From Clostridium transplantifaecale (GTDB lineage: Bacteria; Bacillota; Clostridia; Lachnospirales; Lachnospiraceae), in assembly GCF_900626075.1 (NCBI RefSeq), contig NZ_UYZY01000003.1, forward strand, positions 496,001-560,000: a stretch of 64,000 nt of DNA, written 5' to 3'. The position numbers and the translations under genes were made by a program. Within the stretch, counting starts at the first letter, position 1. Every line of letters begins with the position of its first letter. The notes under the pieces are model-generated. The model saw only the letters and a list, made by a program, of their open reading frames with translations, searched no databases and was not told the origin of the DNA. This document shows positions 9,344 to 17,548 of the stretch, one piece after another.

Positions 9344-11068
9344 ATGAAGAAAAAAGTAGCATTACTGGTAGCAGCAGCTATGCTTTCCACCACAGTTCTC
9401 GCGGGCTGCGGCGGCGGTTCTAAGGGAACTGACACGACAAAGGGAAGTGAGCAGGGAAGCGAACAGGGGACAGCAGCAACAGGTGAATCAACAGGCGGGG
9501 TGGACATTGCAGTCCAGATCGGACCTGATCCGGAGACTCTTGATCCGGCGTTAAACTCCGCAATTGACGGAGCCAACATGATTATCCACGCATATGAGAC
9601 GCTTCTGACCTTCGATGAGGAGAACAACATTGTGCCGGGACAGGCAGAATCCTTTGAAGTATCAGATGACGGCTTAACCTACACATTCCACCTTCGTGAC
9701 GGCTTAAAATGGAGCGACGGTTCCGACCTGACGGCAGAGGACTTCGTATATTCCTACAAACGTCTTGCAAACCCGCTGACAGCGGCTCCATATGCTTACG
9801 ACATGCTGAATGTAGTAAAAGGTTATGACGCAATCATGGCTTTAGGCGAAGATGCAACAGAAGAAGAGTCACTGGCTGCAGTAGACGGACTTGGTGTATC
9901 TGCACCTGATGCAAAGACATTTGTTGTTGAGCTTGCAAGCCCATGTGTTTATTATGACAAGATTTCCGCTTTTGCCGTACTTAGCCCTGTAAAGAAAGAC
10001 ATCATCGAGGCGAATGGCGATCAGTGGGCAATCAATCCTGAGACATATGTCGGAAACGGTGCACTCAGAATGAAAGAATGGGTTCCGGGATCCTATATCC
10101 TTTATGAGAAAAACCCATACTACTGGGATGCAGACAGGGTTACTGTCAATACTGTTAAATTCGTATTAATGGAAGATGCCAACGCATCTTACAGTGCATA
10201 TAAGACAGGCGAGATTATGATGGCAAAAGACATTCCTTCCGAGGAAGTTCCAAGCCTGGCAGGAACAGAAGATTTCCATATTGCTCCAATCATGGGAACC
10301 TACTATATTTCCTTTAATCTTCAGAAAGCGCCGTTTGACAATGCAAAAGTGCGTGAGGCATTAAGCCTTGCAATCGATCGTAAATATATTGCCGAGACAG
10401 TAACACAGGGAACATATTCTCCAGCTACCAACTTCGTAGGTCCTGGTGTTTCTGATGTCGAGGCAGGTTCTTCTTTTGAGGAAGTTACAAGAGCAAACAA
10501 CGGCGGCGATTTCTTTAACGTAGATAACTACGAGGCCGATCTTGAGAAGGCAAAACAGCTTCTCGCAGAGGCAGGTTATCCGGACGGACAGGGATTCCCT
10601 ACCATCGAGTATATGACAAACGAAGCTAAATACCACAAACCAATCGCCGAGTATTTACAGAGCGCATGGAAAGAGCTTGGAGTTAACACAGACATCAAGA
10701 TCGTTGAGTGGTCTACCTTCACACCAACCCGTCGTAACGGTGACTTTGAGATCGCACGTAACGGCTGGGTATATGACTACGATGATCCATCCAACATGAT
10801 CAACCTGTTAGAGACAGGCAACGGCAACAATGATGGTAAATACAGCAATCCTGAATTCGATGCCCTTGTTAAAAAAGCACGTGAAACAGCTGATAAGGAA
10901 GAGCATTATAAACTGCTTCACGAGGCAGAGAACCTGGCATTAAAAGACAGCGCTATGGCGCCTGTTGCATACGAGAATGACTTCTGGGTACAGAGCCCGA
11001 AATTAAAGGGTACATGGCATTCTCCTTACGGATACTGGTACTTTATGTACGCTACGGTTGAAGAATAA
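9344..11068 (+). CDS. oppA: Oligopeptide-binding lipoprotein OppA
   Basis: This SBP_bac_5 family extracellular binding protein (574 residues) delivers peptides to OppBCDF. The signal peptide MKKKVALLVAAAMLSTTVLA is followed by lipobox LAGC (Cys at about 22) and a Gly/Ser/Thr-rich linker. The family core includes PETLDPALNS, the ADYVYSYKR-like segment EDFVYSYKRL, and KVREALSLAIDR. AAAGGAGGA precedes the ATG. The 128-base gap after oppF contains no gene. A terminator closes the operon at 11078-11121. Confidence 0.94.
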   Translation: MKKKVALLVAAAMLSTTVLAGCGGGSKGTDTTKGSEQGSEQGTAATGESTGGVDIAVQIGPDPETLDPALNSAIDGANMIIHAYETLLTFDEENNIVPGQAESFEVSDDGLTYTFHLRDGLKWSDGSDLTAEDFVYSYKRLANPLTAAPYAYDMLNVVKGYDAIMALGEDATEEESLAAVDGLGVSAPDAKTFVVELASPCVYYDKISAFAVLSPVKKDIIEANGDQWAINPETYVGNGALRMKEWVPGSYILYEKNPYYWDADRVTVNTVKFVLMEDANASYSAYKTGEIMMAKDIPSEEVPSLAGTEDFHIAPIMGTYYISFNLQKAPFDNAKVREALSLAIDRKYIAETVTQGTYSPATNFVGPGVSDVEAGSSFEEVTRANNGGDFFNVDNYEADLEKAKQLLAEAGYPDGQGFPTIEYMTNEAKYHKPIAEYLQSAWKELGVNTDIKIVEWSTFTPTRRNGDFEIARNGWVYDYDDPSNMINLLETGNGNNDGKYSNPEFDALVKKARETADKEEHYKLLHEAENLALKDSAMAPVAYENDFWVQSPKLKGTWHSPYGYWYFMYATVEE

Positions 11069-11077
11069 ATGAATGAG

Positions 11078-11121
11078 ACTCCCCCAGTCTGCATGATGTG
11101 CAGCCCCGGGGGAGTTTTTTT
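11078..11121 (+). terminator. Rho-independent terminator after oppA
   Basis: ACTCCCCC pairs with GGGGGAGT around an inner CTGCA/TGCAG hairpin and is followed by seven T. Confidence 0.92.
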
Positions 11122-11826
11122 GCGCTTTAGCCGGTTGAGTCCATGGGGAAGTTGAGATGCGAGGACGCCTCTGTAAGACGGCGGACGGGGTGGTGGGAGG
11201 GGGGGGATGAGTCTTCAGTCCCGGTTTGTAGGTTGTCGTGAAGGGGAATCCAGGAGAAAAAATTCCTACGGGGACTCGCTCCCGCTTGTGGAATGCGCAG
11301 CGGATGCTAGTGCGCCCAGAAAAGGGTGTGATATTTAACAGGTGGAAACCCTGTCCGGCAAGGTGCTAACCACACCACCGGTAGCGAGTCTTGGGCTGAC
11401 AACAGTAATGCGGCCAGTTAAGCGTAGACAGCCAGGTAATAGGGTTGAGTGATAGAGCACCGAAACGCTGTGAAAATCCAGCAGGCCGACGCTTTTAGTG
11501 TAGTGGAAGGCAATATGTGGGCTTATCGATAGGGTGAGATTTTCCACACTGCTGCGGTGTCCGAGAGCCAATCATGTTATACAATGATATCATGTCAACT
11601 GGGGAGAGCCTGCCGTCTCCCCTCCTTGTGTGGGGAAGGGGTATGCCGACCGGAAAGGGAGGCAAACGGGTGGCAGGCAGTCGGAAGGCCGAATAGTACC
11701 GAAAAGGCGGGGAACCGCACCGCTAAAGGGAAGTCGAGAAGGGGCCGGGGAATCCTCCCGGCGCTGCCTTATAAGGCAATATCAAAGAGGAAACATCAAC
11801 TGCACACAGAGGTAGGAGAAAAAAAG

Positions 11827-13122
11827 ATGGAAACGAAATTGGCGAGAATATCACAGATGTCAAGCGAAAATCCGGACATGGTATTTACGTCCATCGGGCA
11901 TCTCATCAACAAAGAGCGGTTGACGATCTGCAATGAAAAGATGGAAGGAAAGAACGTAGTGGGAATCGATGGAGTGAGCAGAGCGGAATACGAGAAGAAG
12001 CAGGAAGGGAATCGGGAAGAGCTGGTACTGTGGATGAAAAAGAAATCGTATAAGCCAAAGGCAGCGAGAAAAGGGGAGAGGCCGAAGGAGAGTGGGAACA
12101 CGAGGCCGCTGAGTATCTACTGCGATGAGGATAAGTTGGTACAGGAAGCGTTAAAGGAACTGCTGGAAGCCGTGTTTGAACCCCATTTCTATGAAGAGAT
12201 GATGGGATTCCGTCCGGGAAGAAGCTGCCATCAGGCAATAAAGAAACTGAACGGGATGCTGGAACGGGAGAAAACGAATTATGTACTGGATGCAGATATA
12301 AAATCCTTCTTTCAACATCTTGACCATGACTGGATTGTACGGTTTATAGAATCCAAAATCAAAGACCCAAATATCACGCGCCTGGTAAGGAGAATCCTGA
12401 AGAGTGGAATCCTGGAGGATTACCAGTACCATGAGACCGTGGAAGGAAGCTGCCAGGGCTCCGAATGCTCCCCGGTGCTGGCAAACCTGTATATGCATTA
12501 TGTGCTGGTATGGTGGTTTGTGGAGAAGGTGAAGCCGGGGATGAAAGTCTACTGCGGCCTGGTGGTGTACGCCGATGATTTTGTAGTGTGCTTCCAAGAT
12601 AACGAGGAGGCGGAAGAATTCTATGAACGGTTGAAACGTAGGCTGCTGCACTTTGGTCTGAGCCTGGAAGAGGATAAAAGCCGCCTAATCGAATTCGGTA
12701 GGTATGCGAAGGAACGCAGCCAAAAAGAAGGGAAAAAGGCGGGGACATTCGACTTTCTGGGCTTTACACACTACTGTAGCGAGAACCGGAACGGGAAGTT
12801 CAGAGTGAAGAGGAAAACCAGTAAAAAGAAGTTGGCGAAGAAGAGCCGGGAAATGAACGCGTATATGAAGCGGAAGAGACATGAAGACCCCAAGGAGCTC
12901 ATCAAAAAGCTGAACGAAATTTTAATTGGATACTACCATTACTACGGAATCACAGATAATAGCCGAAGTATCTGGTGTTTTTATGACCGGGTAAAAAGAC
13001 GGCTGTACTACTGGCTGAACCGAAGAAGCCAGAGAAACAGCTATACGTGGGAGGGATACAGGGAGTTGTTAAAACAGTATCCCCTCAAACGGCCAAAAAT
13101 CTATGTCAACGTATACGCATGA
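11827..13122 (+). CDS. ltrA: Group II intron reverse transcriptase/maturase
   Basis: The protein (431 residues) aids splicing and reverse-transcribes the intron during retrohoming. Visible reverse transcriptase blocks are RPLSIYCDEDKLVQEAL, MMGFRPGRSCHQAI, VLDADIKSFFQHLDH, GSECSPVLANLYMH and the active-site VYADDFVV (YADD at about residues 248-251), followed by TFDFLGFTHY. The C-terminal domain X (maturase) includes the LIGYYHYYGITDN segment. No HNH endonuclease or zinc finger follows, so target cleavage would rely on other routes. The frame is open from 11557, but GAGGTAGGAG before the ATG at 11827 marks the likely start. No frameshift is seen, so the intron may be active. Confidence 0.92.
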   Translation: METKLARISQMSSENPDMVFTSIGHLINKERLTICNEKMEGKNVVGIDGVSRAEYEKKQEGNREELVLWMKKKSYKPKAARKGERPKESGNTRPLSIYCDEDKLVQEALKELLEAVFEPHFYEEMMGFRPGRSCHQAIKKLNGMLEREKTNYVLDADIKSFFQHLDHDWIVRFIESKIKDPNITRLVRRILKSGILEDYQYHETVEGSCQGSECSPVLANLYMHYVLVWWFVEKVKPGMKVYCGLVVYADDFVVCFQDNEEAEEFYERLKRRLLHFGLSLEEDKSRLIEFGRYAKERSQKEGKKAGTFDFLGFTHYCSENRNGKFRVKRKTSKKKLAKKSREMNAYMKRKRHEDPKELIKKLNEILIGYYHYYGITDNSRSIWCFYDRVKRRLYYWLNRRSQRNSYTWEGYRELLKQYPLKRPKIYVNVYA

Positions 13123-13148
13123 TAGAAGTGAACGATGCGCCTTATAAA

Positions 13149-13183
13149 GAGCCGGATGCGGGAAAGCCGCACGTCCGGATTTC
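13149..13183 (+). ncRNA. Group II intron domain V
   Basis: A 34-35 base hairpin starts GAGCCGGATGCGG, has a GAAA-type loop and returns through CCGCACGTCCGG. It contains the catalytic AGC triad at 13150-13152 and the usual two-base bulge, and sits between the maturase gene and the 3' splice site. Confidence 0.85.
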
Positions 13184-13465
13184 TGTGAGGGGTGTGCCCT
13201 GTAAGGGGCACATCTACTCGACGCTTCGTGTAAGACCTGCCACCGCACGCTTTTGCACTAAGCTCGATAGGACCTCGCTAAGTGCTCAATGTGTCAGCAA
13301 GCACCGGCGGATTCCAAGGTCCCCTTCGGAAAGTTTTCTCCTTCCTTCCCCGGGCACGTTGTCGGCGGGACTGAAGACTCAGCGGAGGTTATTGCCCCGT
13401 CCGCCGGCTTCAGGGGCTGATTGTCTCTTTCGTCAAGTGTGGTGGTATTGTCGCGGCCACGATAT

Positions 13466-13597
13466 AGTCGTAACTATTTTAGATTTTGATGATATCCTGG
13501 GATGCATAAAAAGAGTATCAGAATAAACACTCTAGATTATAAGTTTACATAGTCTCATAGTGAACAGGATGTAGTTCTCAGGCATTCTTATAGAAAT
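13466..13597. other. AT-rich spacer between repeat copies A and B
   Basis: About 130 bases with no credible gene, promoter or hairpin. At locus 2 the corresponding copies C and D are directly abutted, so this spacer is not a constant part of the composite. Confidence 0.5.
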
Positions 13598-13942
13598 GTA
13601 GTGGCAGCGACAAGCGCCTCCCCCATTGAAGAAATAGGACAGAGCAGCCGCCGCAGGCCAGGGACCGGGCCGCTATCCTGGCTGAGCCTTTCGTCCCGGC
13701 CATAACCTTCCTGAGGGGAAGAAGGGAGAAAAAGATTCCGGAGGGAACCTGGGAGTTCATTGGTACTTACCGAGGTTTTTTCGAGGTTAGTACCATTATG
13801 TACTCCAACGAGCGCAAGCGTTTCCCGGAGGAACTTTTTCTGCCCGGATTCCCCGCCCACGACACCCTGACGCCCGGGACGAAAGACTCATCGATTCCCC
13901 TCACCCCCCGGCCCCTGGCCTGACGGCGGCGTCCTCATTTCT
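13598..13942 (+). repeat. Composite-repeat copy B (subtype 1 hairpin, forward)
   Basis: The head begins GTAGTGGCAGCGACAA (13598) and runs through a GCAGCCGCC block. The hairpin is closed by GCCTTTCGTCCCGG (13686-13699) and CCGGGACGAAAGAC (13874-13887). The apex is TGGTACTTACCGAGG - TTTTTT - CGAGGTTAGTACCA. The outer arms GGGGAAGAAGGGAGAAAAAG and its partner CTTTTTCTGCCCGGATTCCC pair imperfectly. It ends with GGCGTCCTCA, the mirror of the GAGGACGCC end of copy A. The terminal change CAGT to TCGT occurs on both arms (compensating), as expected if pairing matters. Confidence 0.8.
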
Positions 13943-14021
13943 CAATCAAATCTTTAGTATATTTCCTCCCCCCAGGGCATATTGTGAGATAAGACAACCT
14001 GTCACAGAAAGGGAGAGATAG

Positions 14022-16673
14022 ATGTACGAAAACAGAACAATCGAAGAAGTGTGCAGACAGTTTGAATGCAATGGCCGGACAGGTCTTACACAGGCAGACG
14101 CCGATGAACGCCTCAGGCATTATGGGAAGAATATGCTGAGGGAGGCAAAGAAAAAGACTTTAATACAGAGATTTGCAGAGCAGCTCTGCGATTCTCTGAT
14201 TTTTGTTCTTTTTGCGGCTGCGGCGATCTCGATTATGCTTCATGAGTACAGTGATGCCGTAATTATTCTGGCTGTGGTGGCGATGAACGCCGTGGTAGGG
14301 GTGATTCAGGAGGGAAAGGCGGAGAAGGCGCTGGAGTCTCTGAGGAAGATGACGAAGCTGGAAGCGGTGGTAATCAGGGACGGCAGGGAACGGATCATTC
14401 CGGCGGAAGAGCTGGTGCCGGGTGATCTGGTGATGCTGGACGCCGGACGTCAGGTACCGGCCGATTTGAGGCTTGTCCAGGGAGCCAATCTGAAGATTGA
14501 GGAGTCGGCCCTGACGGGGGAATCCGTTCCGGTCTCCAAGAGCAGCACTTTTATTGCGCCGTCGGAGGTTCAGGCGGGAGACAGAAAGAACATGGCGTTT
14601 ATGACGTCCTACGTGACAAACGGAAGAGGCACAGGTATCGTCATTGCTACGGGCATGGATACGGAGATAGGAAGAATTGCCGCATTAATCCACGAGGCAC
14701 CGGAGGAGGAGACGCCGCTGCAGAAACGGCTCTCGGATCTGGGGAAGGTACTGAGCCTGACGGCCGTTTTCCTGTGCGCTCTGTTGTTCGCGCTGGCGGT
14801 GATCCAGAAGAGGGATGTCATGGAGATGCTGATCACTGCCATTTCCCTTGCCGTGGCCGCGGTTCCGGAAGGTCTTCCGGCGGTCGTGACGATTGTGCTG
14901 GCGCTCAGTGTGACAAGAATGGTAAAAGCCGGTACGATTGTGAGACGCCTGCCCTCTGTTGAGACGCTGGGAGCGGTCAGCGTAGTGTGTTCCGATAAGA
15001 CGGGGACGTTGACGAAGAATGAGATGACGGTTACGGCCTGCTATCTGGACGGCCGGATCAGGGAGGCCCCGGCCATTGAATATGGGAAGACGGGAAACCG
15101 GCTGCTGACCTGTTTCTGTCTGTGCAACGACGCGACGGAGGATACGGGGGATCCGACGGAGACGGCCCTCATCCGTTTTGCAGAGACCGGCGGGATCCGG
15201 AAAGAAAAGGAGGAGAGGGAGAAGCCAAGACACGGTGAGCTTCCTTTTGATTCCGACAGGAAGATGATGACAACCCTCAATAAAGAGGGAAAATCTTACG
15301 TTTCTTACACAAAAGGAGCCCCGGATGAGGTTCTGAAACGATGCAGCATGATTATGAAGGACGGAAAGATACAGCCCCTCGAAAGCAGGGACAGAAAGCG
15401 GATTCAGGACGCCATCACGGAACTGTCCGGCAGGGCCCTCCGCGTTCTGGCCGGGGCAATGGCGGAGGGCGTTTTAAAGCCGTCGGAGAAAAATCTGGTA
15501 TTCCTCGGAATGGCAGGCATGATTGACCCTCCCAGAGAGGAAGCCAGGGCTGCGGTGGAGGCGTTTAAACGGGCGTCGGTGAGAACGGTAATGATTACGG
15601 GGGATCACGTGGATACGGCGCTGGCGATTGCAAAGCAGCTTGGAATTGCGGAGGATAAGGAGCAGTGCATATCCGGTGAGGAACTGGAGCGGATGGGGGA
15701 CGGTGATTTGAAGAAACGGATCAGAAATGCCGCCGTTTTTGCCAGGGTTTCCCCCGATCACAAGGTCCGGATTGTCAGAGCTTTAAAGGGGGACGGTAAT
15801 ATTACCGCCATGACAGGGGACGGAGTAAACGACGCGCCGTCACTTAAGAGCGCCGATATTGGAATTGCCATGGGAAAAACGGGTACGGACGTGGCAAGGC
15901 AGGCCTCGGACATGATTTTGACGGATGATAATTTTGCCACAATTGAGAGGGCGATTGAAGAGGGCAGGGGGATTTATGAGAACATTAAAAAGTCGGTTAT
16001 TTTCCTGCTTTCCTCCAATTTCGGAGAGATAGCGACGATGTTTGCGGCTATTGCCGTGGGGATACCGTCACCGCTCAAATCCAGCCATATCCTGTGGATT
16101 AACCTGATTACAGACTCCCTCCCGGCTCTGGCTCTGGGAGTCGATAAGAATGACGGCAAGCTCCTGATGAAGAAACCGCCCAGGAAACCGGGGGAGAGCC
16201 TTTTTGCAGGAGGAGGCTGGTTCTATACGGTATTTTATGGACTGCTGATTGCAGCAGTCAGCCTGGCGGCATTTTTCCATGTGCCCTGGGAAGTAGTGAC
16301 AGGAAGAGGACTTCACTTCTCCATGTCGGCGTTGTCGGCGGTGCTGAAGGAAGAGCCGGTGCTCTGCAGGGCACAGACTTATGCATTTACCGTGCTTGGG
16401 TTGTCTGAGCTTTTCCATGCCGTGGGAATGCGCAATGTGGATGTATCGGTTTTTAAAAGCGGTCTTTTTACAAATCCTCTGATGCTTGTGGCTTTTGCAG
16501 CAGGCCTTTTATTACAGTTTGCGGTCACGGAAATCCCGTTTTTAGTTACGGCATTCAGGACCTCGGTTCTCTCAGCCGGAGAGTGGAGCTTTTTGCTGCT
16601 TCTGGCGGCGGTTCCCTTGCTGGCGCATGAAGTCATCGTTCTGGTGAAATCAATAGGCAGCAGAGAAGAGTGA
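14022..16673 (+). CDS. P-type calcium-transporting ATPase
   Basis: The 883-residue P2-type ATPase exports divalent cations, most likely calcium, across the cytoplasmic membrane. In order: an N-terminal cation-ATPase domain (HYGKNMLREA near 35), actuator motif LTGES (about 164-168), the helix-4 ion-site motif AVPEGLP, phosphorylation motif CSDKTGTLTKNE (Asp at about 325), nucleotide-binding KGAPDEVL, hinge MITGDHVDTA and TGDGVNDAPSLKSADIG (about 598). AVPEGLP rather than a heavy-metal CPx site supports calcium over copper or zinc. AAAGGGAGAG precedes the ATG. Upstream lies repeat copy B; ytaF is convergent downstream. Confidence 0.9.
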   Translation: MYENRTIEEVCRQFECNGRTGLTQADADERLRHYGKNMLREAKKKTLIQRFAEQLCDSLIFVLFAAAAISIMLHEYSDAVIILAVVAMNAVVGVIQEGKAEKALESLRKMTKLEAVVIRDGRERIIPAEELVPGDLVMLDAGRQVPADLRLVQGANLKIEESALTGESVPVSKSSTFIAPSEVQAGDRKNMAFMTSYVTNGRGTGIVIATGMDTEIGRIAALIHEAPEEETPLQKRLSDLGKVLSLTAVFLCALLFALAVIQKRDVMEMLITAISLAVAAVPEGLPAVVTIVLALSVTRMVKAGTIVRRLPSVETLGAVSVVCSDKTGTLTKNEMTVTACYLDGRIREAPAIEYGKTGNRLLTCFCLCNDATEDTGDPTETALIRFAETGGIRKEKEEREKPRHGELPFDSDRKMMTTLNKEGKSYVSYTKGAPDEVLKRCSMIMKDGKIQPLESRDRKRIQDAITELSGRALRVLAGAMAEGVLKPSEKNLVFLGMAGMIDPPREEARAAVEAFKRASVRTVMITGDHVDTALAIAKQLGIAEDKEQCISGEELERMGDGDLKKRIRNAAVFARVSPDHKVRIVRALKGDGNITAMTGDGVNDAPSLKSADIGIAMGKTGTDVARQASDMILTDDNFATIERAIEEGRGIYENIKKSVIFLLSSNFGEIATMFAAIAVGIPSPLKSSHILWINLITDSLPALALGVDKNDGKLLMKKPPRKPGESLFAGGGWFYTVFYGLLIAAVSLAAFFHVPWEVVTGRGLHFSMSALSAVLKEEPVLCRAQTYAFTVLGLSELFHAVGMRNVDVSVFKSGLFTNPLMLVAFAAGLLLQFAVTEIPFLVTAFRTSVLSAGEWSFLLLLAAVPLLAHEVIVLVKSIGSREE

Positions 16674-16741
16674 CGGAGACGGCCGGAAGAGAAGAACTGT
16701 GTCCGGGAAGGAGAATGCGGGAGGAGAAGGAAAACCGCCCA

Positions 16742-17377
16742 CTATAAGAGTTTTCCGATGGCCAGCCCGATTAAGAGCAGACCGCTGAGCCAGGATAAAT
16801 CGAGGCTGGAACGTTTGGCGAGTATCCGTCCGAGCCCGCTTCCGATGAGGACTGCGGCTGTGTTGAGAACCAGGGACAGGATGATAGTGAGCGGCATGTG
16901 GGTGACCATCATGCCGGCGCCAAAGCCGGCCGCCGCACTGTCTAGAGAGAGCGCCAGGCCGAGGGACAGAGCCTCCGCAGGAGAAAGAACCGCGATGTCC
17001 TCCCCGTTGGCTGCCGACGGATCGGCATAGACAGTCAGGATGAAATTCAGCTGTGAGATGGAAAAGCAAACCTTCCGTTCAAAAAACTCTGATTTCCTGA
17101 TTACGGATTTGATCGTGCTGTCGAACAGTTTGACAAATCCCAGAATAAATAAAATCAGGAAGCAGAGTAGGGAGGTTGCCCTGGCAGGTATCAGGCTGCC
17201 GAACCCCTTGCCCAATAAGAGAAAGAGGACGAGAATCCCGGTGGACAGCGCTGTGATGACAGCTACTGAGGCAGCCGGGATTTTTACGCGGTCTGTTCCA
17301 TAAACAAAGCTGGCGGCAAAAGCATCCAGCGACAGGGCGGTTATCAGCAGAAAGAGTTGGGGAAAGGTGGTATTCAT
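16742..17377 (-). CDS. ytaF: YtaF-type sporulation membrane protein (MntP-like family)
   Basis: A six-helix membrane protein of 211 residues with the two internal repeats of the MntP/YtaF fold, each containing a conserved Asp in a membrane helix (TALSLDAFAAS near 18 and GLALSLDSAAAG near 143). YtaF is found in spore formers; a role in sporulation or divalent metal efflux is known only loosely. It is convergent with the calcium ATPase and divergent from the penicillin-binding protein. The hydrophilic middle (SVIRKSEFFERKVCFSISQL) is typical of YtaF. Confidence 0.8.
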   Translation of the reverse strand: MNTTFPQLFLLITALSLDAFAASFVYGTDRVKIPAASVAVITALSTGILVLFLLLGKGFGSLIPARATSLLCFLILFILGFVKLFDSTIKSVIRKSEFFERKVCFSISQLNFILTVYADPSAANGEDIAVLSPAEALSLGLALSLDSAAAGFGAGMMVTHMPLTIILSLVLNTAAVLIGSGLGRILAKRSSLDLSWLSGLLLIGLAIGKLL

Positions 17378-17462
17378 GGATAATTCCTTCTAAAAATTCC
17401 TGTTATTTTATACTATTCGTGAAAAAACAGGCGGTTACAGAAGGAAGTTTTGGAATTAGTGG

Positions 17463-17491
17463 TTGTTCTTTAAGATGAAATCTCCTATAAT
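17463..17491 (+). promoter_or_regulatory. Sigma-A promoter of the penicillin-binding protein gene
   Basis: TTGTTC (17463-17468), 17 bases, TATAAT (17486-17491), about 58 bases upstream of the start codon. Confidence 0.65.
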
Positions 17492-17548
17492 GGTAAGAGA
17501 CATGCTCTGCCTGCGGCAGAAATATACTGATGACAAAAGGGGTATGAA

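Larger units (their letters stand above)
11310..13222 (+). mobile_element. Group II intron (1913 bases) inserted in the hairpin of repeat copy A
   Basis: The 5' end is GTGCGCCCAG, matching the GUGYG rule. The 3' end is ...CTACTCGAC, after a domain V at 13149-13183 and a domain VI hairpin (GTGCCC-TGTAA-GGGCAC). The boundaries are supported by the intact sequence in copy D, whose reverse complement reads GGATGCTA-GCTTCG across the site: here GGATGCTA ends at 11309 and GCTTCG begins at 13223. The intron encodes its own reverse transcriptase/maturase (11827-13122), which lacks an endonuclease domain. The subclass is not settled; the CTCGAC end and the insertion in a stem-loop recall group IIC, but this is only a resemblance. 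Confidence 0.88.
11160..13465 (-). repeat. Composite-repeat copy A (subtype 2 hairpin, reverse orientation), split by a group II intron
   Basis: Without the intron (11310-13222) this copy is about 390 bases. It starts with a GAGGACGCC end (about 11161). The hairpin is closed by GTCTTCAGTCCCGG (11211-11224) and CGGGACTGAAGAC (13366-13378). A GC-rich head (13379-13465) carries the reverse complement of the GCGACAATACC...CTTGA motif. The arms pair imperfectly. The sequence from 13300 to 13345 is nearly the reverse complement of the left arm of copy D (28275-28340). Between the intron and that arm lie about 65 extra bases (13229-13295) absent from copy D, themselves able to fold through GCACTAAGC/GCTAAGTGC. 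No protein is seen. Confidence 0.8.
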
